Shown here: piece by piece, positions 33,381 through 38,411 of the stretch
Numbering within the stretch: position 1 is the stretch's first letter
How the letters are laid out: the number at the start of each line of letters is the position of its first letter
NCBI GenBank assembly: GCA_003221635.1
Contig: QHSR01000227.1
Location: 1-38,411 of the forward strand
Reading direction: 5' to 3'
Source of the DNA: Candidatus Rokuibacteriota bacterium
GTDB lineage: Bacteria > Methylomirabilota > Methylomirabilia > Rokubacteriales > CSP1-6
DNA: 38,411 bases
Position numbers and translations under genes: made by a program
The notes under the pieces: model-generated
Seen by the model: the letters and a program-made list of their open reading frames with translations, nothing else
Database searches by the model: none
What the model was told of the DNA's origin: nothing

Positions 33381-33555
33381 GCGGCACCCGAAGTACGGCA
33401 AGGTGGAGGAGTACGCGCAGGGTGAGATCCGCGCCTATCACGGCATCATCAACAAGTGGCTGCTCCTCGTGTACGCGATCCTGGCCGTCTGGGGCGTCTA
33501 CTATCTCTTCAAGTTCTGGGGCGGGCTCGGACCCGGCCTCGGCGCCGGTCAGTAG
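33361..33555 (+). CDS. Stand-alone CcoP/FixP N-terminal-like membrane protein
   Basis: 64 residues; GGAGGGGG precedes the ATG. HPKYGKVEEYAQGEIRAYHG leads into one helix (NKWLLLVYAILAVWGVYYLF) and a glycine-rich tail. This is the layout of the FixP_N domain that anchors CcoP, but without the haem domains, which here are attached to subunit II. It probably packs against CcoN as the separate CcoP anchor. Confidence 0.65.
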   Translation: MSEGTPERHPKYGKVEEYAQGEIRAYHGIINKWLLLVYAILAVWGVYYLFKFWGGLGPGLGAGQ

Positions 33556-33564
33556 GAGCGCGGC

Positions 33565-33669
33565 ATGCGCGCCGAACGCTTCCTGATACCGCTGGCGCTG
33601 CTGAACCTGGCCGCCCTGATCCTCGGCATCCTCTACAACATCCTCGCGAGTCTTCTGGCCCTCCCGTAG
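33565..33669 (+). CDS. 34-residue membrane microprotein of the oxidase operon
   Basis: ATG 33565 with AGGAG upstream; ends at TAG 33667-33669. After MRAERF the sequence is a single hydrophobic helix (LIPLALLNLAALILGILYNI, LASLLALP). No family is recognised. Its position among oxidase genes, the ribosome site and the clean helix suggest a CcoQ/CcoH-like small subunit or assembly peptide. Confidence 0.5.
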   Translation: MRAERFLIPLALLNLAALILGILYNILASLLALP

Positions 33670-33673
33670 CCCG

Positions 33674-33766
33674 ATGAGCACCGTCGAGAAGGTCGCGTTC
33701 GGATTGTTCCTCGTGGGCACGGTCGCCTTCTTCGTCTGGGTGGCGGTACTGGCCATCCGCAAGTAG
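33674..33766 (+). CDS. 30-residue membrane microprotein of the oxidase operon
   Basis: ATG 33674, four bases after the previous stop; ends at TAG 33764-33766. MSTVEKVAFGLFLVGTVAFF, then VWVAVLAIRK: one helix with a short basic tail, as in other tiny oxidase subunits. No ribosome site of its own apart from coupling to the gene before. Function unknown; probably a single-helix accessory subunit. Confidence 0.5.
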   Translation: MSTVEKVAFGLFLVGTVAFFVWVAVLAIRK

Positions 33767-33779
33767 GATCCGGCGCCGC

Positions 33780-34628
33780 GTGGCCCACGGAGCCGCTCAG
33801 GCAATCGGCGCCGGAACGTCGGGCAATATCTGGTCGGTCGCGACGTCGGCGCCGGGCTCCTGGATCGTGCGAGCCGAGGTCGCCGCGCCTCTCCTGATCG
33901 TGGCGGGCGCCTACGCGGTCGGCTGGTGGCGGCTGCGTCGTCGCGGTGGGACGGTATCGGGCTGGCGTGTCGCCGCGTCTGCAGGCGGCCTCTCGAGCCT
34001 GCTCGTCGCGCTCTCGGCCCCGCTCGACCGGCTGGCGCACGCGAGCTTCGCGGCCCACATGGTGCAGCACCTCCTACTGATCGTCGCCGCCGCTCCGCTC
34101 TTGCTCCTGGCCGATCCGTTTGCGGCCCTCTGCTGGGCGCTGCCGGCGCCGGTCCGCGCGCGCGCGGGCCGGCGGCTACGGCCGGGGGCGCCGTTGCGCG
34201 CGCTCTGGCGCGGGCTCACCGCCGCGTCGGTGGCCTGGCTCGTTCACGTCGCCGCGGTCTGGCTCTGGCACCTGCCGAGCGCCTACGACGCGGCCGTCGC
34301 CGATCGCGTTGTTCACGACGTGGAGCACCTCGTCTTCTTCGGCACCGCGATTCTGTTCTGGTGGCCGATCGTCCAGCCGGCGCCGCGACTGCGGGCGCCG
34401 ACCGGTTACGGCGTCCGCGTGGTCTACCTGGTCCTCACCGCCCTGCAAGGCGCGTTTCTCGGCCTCTTGTTCGCGATGAGCCGCGAGCCCTGGTACCGAG
34501 CCTACCCGAGCGCCGAGGACCAGTCTCTCGGCGGCCTCGTCATGTGGGGACTCGGCGGCGCCGTGGACATGCTGGCCGTGCTGATCCTGGTCGGCTGCTA
34601 TCTCGGGTCGCAGGACCGCACTACGTGA
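33780..34628 (+). CDS. CtaG-like (caa3 type) cytochrome oxidase assembly protein
   Basis: 282 residues from GTG 33780. Six or seven membrane helices and the histidine-rich signatures of the Caa3_CtaG family: SFAAHMVQHLLLIVAAAPLL, AAVWLWHLPSAYDAAV, VVHDVEHLVFFGTAILFWWP and YLVLTALQGAFLGLLFAMSR. This family is needed for copper delivery or assembly of haem-copper oxidases. It closes the oxidase block. The 373 bases after it (34629-35001) hold a candidate promoter and, as far as I can see, no gene; the open minus-strand frame there looks like a compositional shadow. Confidence 0.87.
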   Translation: MAHGAAQAIGAGTSGNIWSVATSAPGSWIVRAEVAAPLLIVAGAYAVGWWRLRRRGGTVSGWRVAASAGGLSSLLVALSAPLDRLAHASFAAHMVQHLLLIVAAAPLLLLADPFAALCWALPAPVRARAGRRLRPGAPLRALWRGLTAASVAWLVHVAAVWLWHLPSAYDAAVADRVVHDVEHLVFFGTAILFWWPIVQPAPRLRAPTGYGVRVVYLVLTALQGAFLGLLFAMSREPWYRAYPSAEDQSLGGLVMWGLGGAVDMLAVLILVGCYLGSQDRTT

Positions 34629-34942
34629 TGCGGGGCGGGCGAATGCTGGCGCCCGGCCGTGGCCGCATGACCTTCTCGAGCCCGCCGTCCTCGCTCTTCA
34701 GCGAGGGAACCGGGTGCGCAGCTACATTCGACGCACCGCCGTGGCGGGCGACGCGCCCACCACCGCGCAAGATTAGGCCTCGTAACGAGTTGCCGAGGTC
34801 CGTTCAGCCGCCGACCTGCACGGCGGGGCGTGACGAGGTCGGCGAGGGCGTTCGTCAAGAGCGCGGCGAGGGCTGCCAGGCGGTCAAGCTTCGCTGCGTT
34901 GCGCGGGCGCCAGACGCCGCACGGTCGCCGCCGCAAGACCGC

Positions 34943-34971
34943 TTGCCTTCGGTGGCCTAATCGCGGATATT
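34943..34971 (+). promoter_or_regulatory. Possible sigma-70-type promoter of the molybdenum hydroxylase operon
   Basis: TTGCCT (34943-34948) and GATATT (34966-34971) with a 17-base spacer, 31 bases before the ATG at 35002. Confidence 0.4.
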
Positions 34972-35001
34972 CCGAGTACCGCAACCCCGGGAGGGAAGGC
35001 C

Positions 35002-35451
35002 ATGACGCGCTTGACGATCAACGGCAGATCGCTCGAGGTCAACGTCAACCCCAGCACGCCCCTGCTGTGGGCTCTCCGGGAGCAGGTCGGCCTCACCGGC
35101 ACCAAGTACGGCTGCGGCATCGCGCAGTGCGGCGCTTGCACGGTGCACATCGACGGCAAGGCGATCCGCTCCTGCGTGATGCCCGTCAGCGCGGCGGTAG
35201 GCAAGCAGGTCACTACCATCGAGGGGCTGGCCGCGAACGGCGTCCTGCACAAGGTGCAGAAGGCCTGGGGCGACCATGAGGTGCCGCAGTGCGGCTACTG
35301 CCAGTCCGGCATGATCATGGCGGTGGCGGCTCTCCTGAAGGACAAGCCGAGGCCGACCGACGCCGATATCGACGCGTCGATCACGAACATCTGCCGGTGC
35401 GGCACGTTCCAGCAGGTCCGTGAAGCGATCCACGCCGCGGCGAAGGCATAG
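35002..35451 (+). CDS. iorA: [2Fe-2S] subunit of molybdenum hydroxylase (isoquinoline 1-oxidoreductase alpha type)
   Basis: 149 residues with GGGAGGGAAGG before the ATG. Two [2Fe-2S] clusters: a plant-ferredoxin-like one ([20 protein letters not shown], then SC) and the helical one ([16 protein letters not shown] and [13 protein letters not shown]). The length and the two-subunit arrangement, with no FAD subunit, match IorA-type rather than xanthine dehydrogenase. Electrons pass from the molybdenum subunit through this protein to a cytochrome or other acceptor. The large subunit starts 11 bases after the stop. Confidence 0.9.
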   Translation: MTRLTINGRSLEVNVNPSTPLLWALREQVGLTGTKYGCGIAQCGACTVHIDGKAIRSCVMPVSAAVGKQVTTIEGLAANGVLHKVQKAWGDHEVPQCGYCQSGMIMAVAALLKDKPRPTDADIDASITNICRCGTFQQVREAIHAAAKA

Positions 35452-35461
35452 GGGAGAGGCC

Positions 35462-37642
35462 ATGATCACCAAGACTCCGAAGGTCGGCCGCCGCTCCTTC
35501 ATCATCGGCTCCGCCACGGTCGGCGCGGGGCTCGCTCTGGGCCTGAAGATCCCGTTCGGCGCGAGCGTCGTCCGCGCCCAGGACGGCTCGCCCGAGATCA
35601 CCGCCTGGGTGGTCATCCGCCCGGACGACACGGTCGTGATCCGGATCGCGCGGTCCGAGATGGGACAGGGGACGCTCACCGGCCTCGCGCAGATGGTGGC
35701 CGAGGAGCTTGAGTGCGACTGGTCGAAGGTGACGACCGAGTATCCGACGCCCGGCCAGAGCGTCGCGCGCAAACGCGTGTGGGGCGATTTCTCCACGGGT
35801 GGCAGCCGTGGCATCCGCGACTCGCATCAATACGTGCGCCAGGGCGGCGCCACGGCGCGGGTGATGCTGGTCCAGGCCGCGGCCGACACCTGGGGGGTGC
35901 CTGCCTCGGAGTGCAGCGCCGCCAACAGCGTGATCACGCACAAGACCTCCGGCCGCACGACCACGTACGGCAAGGTCGCAGAAGCCGCCGCGAAGCTGAC
36001 CCCTCCAGCAAACGTGTCGCTCAAGGACCCCAAGGACTGGAAGCTCATCGGCAAGTCTGTGAAGCGCCTCGACACGATGGACAAGCTGACCGGCGTGCAG
36101 GTCTATGGTGCGGACCTGAAGCTGCCCGGGATGCTCAATGCCGCGATCAAGGACTGTCCGGTGTTCGGCGGCAAGGTGAAGAGCTTCGAGGCCGCCAAGG
36201 TCACCGGCATGCCGGGTGTCCGGCACGTGGTGCCGGTCGGCGATTCCGCCGTCGCCGTCGTGGCCGACACGTGGTGGCAGGCCAAGACCGCGCTCGACGC
36301 TCTGCCCATCGTGTGGGACGAAGGCCCGAACGCCCAGGTCTCCAGCGCCACGATCGCCGAGATGCTCAAAGCCGGCCTCGACGCCGAGCAGGCTTTCGTT
36401 GGCAACCAGAACGGCGACGCGAAGGCCGCCATCGCCGGCGCGGTGAAGAAGATCGAGGCGGTGTACGCCTATCCGTTCCAGAACCACGCGCCGATGGAGC
36501 CGATGAACGCCACCGCGCGGTACACGGAGGATCGCTGCGAGGTCTGGGGCCCGACGCAGAACGGCGAGGCCGCGTTTGCGGCCACCCTGGCCGCGTCCGG
36601 CCTCCCGGCCGACAAGTGCGAGTTCTACAAGGTGCACCTCGGTGGCGGGTTCGGACGGCGCGTTGCCTACCAAGACTATGTGACCCAGGCCGTCCTGATT
36701 GCCAAGCAGATCCCGGGCACGCCGGTGAAGCTTCTGTGGACGCGCGAGGAGGACATGCTGCATGGCCGGTATCACCCGGTCATGCAGTGCAAGCTGGTCG
36801 GCGCCTTTGACGCCAGCAACAACCTCACCGGCCTGCACATGCGCCTTTCGGGGCAGTCGATCCTCAGCGCCGTACGGCCGGCAGCCCTCCAGGACGGCAA
36901 GGACCCTCTCACGTTCCAGGGGCTCAACGCGACTGGGGACTTCGCCATCGGATACACCATCCCGAACTTGTTGATCGACCATGCGATGCGCAACACGCAC
37001 GTCCCGCCGGGCTTCTGGCGCGGCGTGAACATCAACCAGAATGCGATCTTCCTCGAATGCTTCGTGGACGAGCTCGCGCATGCCGCGGGCCAGGATGCTC
37101 TCGAGTTCCGGCGCAAGCTGATGAGCAAGCATCCGAAGCACCTCGCCGTGCTGAACGCCGTGGCCGACCGGGCAGGATGGGGCAAGCCGGCGTCGCGAGG
37201 TGTGTATCGCGGGCTGGCTCAGATGATGTCGTTCAACAGTTACGTGGCGGCGTGCGCGGAGGTCTCCGTCACCGCCGGAAACAAGGTGAAGGTGCATCGT
37301 ATCGTCGCCGCCACCGATCCCGGGTACGCCGTCAACCCGGCGCAGATCGAGCGGCAGATCGCCGGGTCGTTTGTTTACGGCCTGTCCGCGCTGTTCATGG
37401 AGGAGTGCACGGTCAAGGCCGGCCGCATCGAGCAGACGAACTTCCACGCCTACGACTCGATGCGGATCGCGCAGATGCCGAAGGTCGAGTCGATCATCAT
37501 GCCGTCCGGCGGGTTCTGGGGCGGCGTCGGCGAGCCGACGATTTGCGTGGCCGCGCCGGCGGTCCTCAACGCGTTCTTCGCCGCCACCGGCAAGCGGATC
37601 CGCACGTTCCCGCTGAAGAATCACGGCGTCCAGATGGTGTAG
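35462..37642 (+). CDS. iorB: Molybdopterin-binding subunit of IorB-type molybdenum hydroxylase, Tat-exported
   Basis: 726 residues from ATG 35462 (GGGGAGAGG upstream). A twin-arginine signal (VGRRSFIIGSATVGAGLALG) indicates periplasmic maturation. Cofactor-binding segments: RSEMGQGTLTGLAQMVAEEL, VHLGGGFGRRVAYQDYVTQA, FWRGVNINQNAIFLECFVDE and FWGGVGEPTICVAAPAVLNA, the last with the catalytic glutamate of GVGE. IorB-type enzymes hydroxylate N-heteroaromatics or oxidise aldehydes; the exact substrate is unknown. It needs a sulfurated Mo-cytosine-dinucleotide cofactor, and no maturation gene is adjacent. A short secreted ORF follows 6 bases later. Confidence 0.92.
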   Translation: MITKTPKVGRRSFIIGSATVGAGLALGLKIPFGASVVRAQDGSPEITAWVVIRPDDTVVIRIARSEMGQGTLTGLAQMVAEELECDWSKVTTEYPTPGQSVARKRVWGDFSTGGSRGIRDSHQYVRQGGATARVMLVQAAADTWGVPASECSAANSVITHKTSGRTTTYGKVAEAAAKLTPPANVSLKDPKDWKLIGKSVKRLDTMDKLTGVQVYGADLKLPGMLNAAIKDCPVFGGKVKSFEAAKVTGMPGVRHVVPVGDSAVAVVADTWWQAKTALDALPIVWDEGPNAQVSSATIAEMLKAGLDAEQAFVGNQNGDAKAAIAGAVKKIEAVYAYPFQNHAPMEPMNATARYTEDRCEVWGPTQNGEAAFAATLAASGLPADKCEFYKVHLGGGFGRRVAYQDYVTQAVLIAKQIPGTPVKLLWTREEDMLHGRYHPVMQCKLVGAFDASNNLTGLHMRLSGQSILSAVRPAALQDGKDPLTFQGLNATGDFAIGYTIPNLLIDHAMRNTHVPPGFWRGVNINQNAIFLECFVDELAHAAGQDALEFRRKLMSKHPKHLAVLNAVADRAGWGKPASRGVYRGLAQMMSFNSYVAACAEVSVTAGNKVKVHRIVAATDPGYAVNPAQIERQIAGSFVYGLSALFMEECTVKAGRIEQTNFHAYDSMRIAQMPKVESIIMPSGGFWGGVGEPTICVAAPAVLNAFFAATGKRIRTFPLKNHGVQMV

Positions 37643-37648
37643 GAGCCG

Positions 37649-37885
37649 ATGCGCAGAGCCCTGGCCGTTGCGATCGGGTGCGTATCGATCGCAGCGGCCG
37701 TGGTGGCGTCGGCCGAGCCGCCGGCTGTTCCGGATAACTGCAGTCACAGCGGCGTCCCGCGAACGGGATTCGTGCACTGGTGGGCCAAGACCTCACCTTC
37801 CCGATTCGCGGCGTGGCCACTAGCGAACACCGCCCCAACGGGAAGCGCCCGTAGGACTGTTAAGCCGCTTGTGGTCCCCTCTTGA
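37649..37885 (+). CDS. Short secreted protein after iorB, probably truncated
   Basis: 78 residues. AGGAG precedes the ATG, and a normal signal peptide is present (MRRALAVAIGCVSIAAAVVA, cleavage near SAEP). After VPDNCSHSG the translation loses protein-like character. IorAB-type operons often carry a cytochrome c as electron acceptor, and PDNC could be the remains of a CxxCH site, but no CXXCH is present in this frame, so that is speculation. Start signals are real; the body is probably frameshifted or deleted. Confidence 0.4.
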   Translation: MRRALAVAIGCVSIAAAVVASAEPPAVPDNCSHSGVPRTGFVHWWAKTSPSRFAAWPLANTAPTGSARRTVKPLVVPS

Positions 37886-38114
37886 AGCCCAGGCGCTCAC
37901 TGCTTGAGTCTCCAACGGGTGCACCTCTTGGACGCGGGCGCTAAGGGCCCTTCGCGAACTCCCGGCGTTCCCCCTGAACTGCGAGGGAAATGGCCACGCG
38001 GGGCGACAACCCGCTTCGCCGCAGTGATTCACCGAGCCAGTGTCCAAAGCTCGCCGCGACGCCTTTCCATCACGGTCGGTCGCGGTTTTCAATCGCCACA
38101 CCTGCCTCTTCCTA
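37886..38114. other. Intergenic stretch without recognisable gene
   Basis: Between the short secreted ORF and the chromate transporter. It is less GC-biased than its surroundings and includes GCGGTTTTCAATCGCCACAC near 38080-38100. I find no direct repeats, no tRNA features and no convincing ORF; the 93-codon minus frame has no ribosome site or family resemblance. It may be remains of a lost gene or an unidentified RNA. Confidence 0.4.
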
Positions 38115-38411
38115 CTACTTCACGAAGACCCATTCCGGCTTGAGCAGTGGGAACGCGATCAGGCCGATGATCGCCGTGGCGGCCACGAGCAGGGGATTGC
38201 TGACCTTCCAGCGGAACAAGACCACGAGGCTCCCGAGCGCAACGAGCGCGGTCAGCCAGTCGCCGATCGCGATCTTTCCGAGTAGGACGCAGGCACCGAG
38301 GATCGTCCCAATGGCGGCGGCGTAGGCGCCCTTGATGAATCCCTGCACGTGTGTGTTCGTCCGGTATCGGACGAGGATCGGCGCCACGATCAGGACCAGC
38401 AGAAAGGAGGG
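38115..38411 (-). CDS. Chromate transporter ChrA family, C-terminal part (5' end outside window)
   Basis: The frame is open across the right edge, so only the last 98 residues are visible. PSFLLVLIVAPILVRYR, VQGFIKGAYAAAIGTILGAC and LGKIAIGDWLTALVALGSLV followed by VLFRWKVSNPLLV match the C-terminal transmembrane domain of ChrA/CHR transporters (FLPSFL-type helix, GxxAAxxG helix). ChrA exports chromate by proton exchange; many CHR proteins have other anions as substrate. The stop lies at 38115, and the gene is convergent with the iorAB operon. Confidence 0.82.
   Translation of the reverse strand, partial: PSFLLVLIVAPILVRYRTNTHVQGFIKGAYAAAIGTILGACVLLGKIAIGDWLTALVALGSLVVLFRWKVSNPLLVAATAIIGLIAFPLLKPEWVFVK

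Noticed and set aside
34598-34984. 128-codon minus-strand ORF in the gap before iorA
   Set aside because: It overlaps the CtaG gene end, has no convincing ribosome site and no recognisable motifs, only an Ala/Leu-rich stretch.
35381-37777. 798-codon minus-strand frame opposite iorB
   Set aside because: Antisense shadow; the plus strand has all molybdenum-hydroxylase motifs.
37820-38101. CRISPR-like sequence in the spacer near the right end
   Set aside because: A segment resembling the end of some CRISPR repeats (TTTTCAATCGCCAC) occurs once only; there are no regularly spaced copies and no cas genes.
1-38411. tRNA, rRNA or tmRNA genes
   Set aside because: I looked for TTCGA-type T-loops with matching stems and for conserved rRNA/tmRNA ends and saw none that hold up; a covariance search would be the decisive test.

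Overview
The window is high-GC throughout, with dense, short-spaced, operon-like genes, many GTG starts and strong Shine-Dalgarno sequences. There is no rRNA, tRNA or other phylogenetic marker. Gene content (MMPL/HpnN-like exporter, cbb3-type oxidase, Sox-like carrier proteins, isoquinoline-oxidoreductase-type molybdoenzyme, many amidohydrolase, MBL and cupin catabolic genes) suits a soil or subsurface bacterium of the Candidatus Rokubacteria / Methylomirabilota (NC10) kind or a neighbouring high-GC lineage. That placement is inference.

Layout. 1-6468: a 5'-truncated MMPL/RND exporter, a MOSC protein, a BT1-type MFS carrier, a TfoX-N protein and a divergent malate synthase. 6470-10030: a disturbed stretch bounded by two copies of a ~57-bp direct repeat. 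It holds a decayed unknown gene, an orphan receiver-PilZ-GAF-histidine kinase and a frameshifted serine-recombinase remnant. 10036-13896: small catabolic enzymes (3-hydroxyisobutyrate-dehydrogenase family, carboxymuconolactone-decarboxylase family, exported MBL hydrolase, flavin reductase, VOC protein). 13928-18289: a complete CUT1-type ABC importer (binding protein, two permeases, ATPase). 18310-21440: a UroD-family protein, a lactonase-like MBL protein, a zinc alcohol dehydrogenase and the first codons of a lost amidohydrolase. 21477-24756 (minus): a bicupin dioxygenase, an amidohydrolase-2 protein and a 4,5-dihydroxyphthalate-decarboxylase-like protein, probably one aromatic-catabolism operon. 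24774-25440: tandem hairpin repeats and a broken ABC permease.

25486-34628 is the most striking part: one tightly packed plus-strand block. It begins with an ECF sigma factor and a membrane anti-sigma factor whose exported domain ends in a CVVCH haem-c motif. It continues with a blue-copper-like protein (damaged 3' end), a Tat-exported metallophosphoesterase, a one-haem SoxA/TsdA-like cytochrome, a Tat-exported SoxY-SoxZ fusion, and a cbb3-type oxidase. In that oxidase subunit II carries three haem-c motifs, and four tiny membrane proteins plus a CtaG-like assembly factor follow. I read this as a compact Sox-like periplasmic oxidation system, with the metallophosphoesterase possibly standing where SoxB would be, feeding a cbb3-type terminal oxidase and perhaps controlled by a haem- or redox-sensing anti-sigma factor. 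The gene identities are well supported; the joint function is a hypothesis.

34943-37642 encodes a two-subunit molybdenum hydroxylase (IorA/IorB type), followed by a small, probably truncated, secreted product. The window ends inside a minus-strand chromate-transporter gene. Signs of gene decay recur: 6575-6778, 9160-9936, 21324-21440, the ends at 22443 and 27565, 24902-25440 and 37649-37885.
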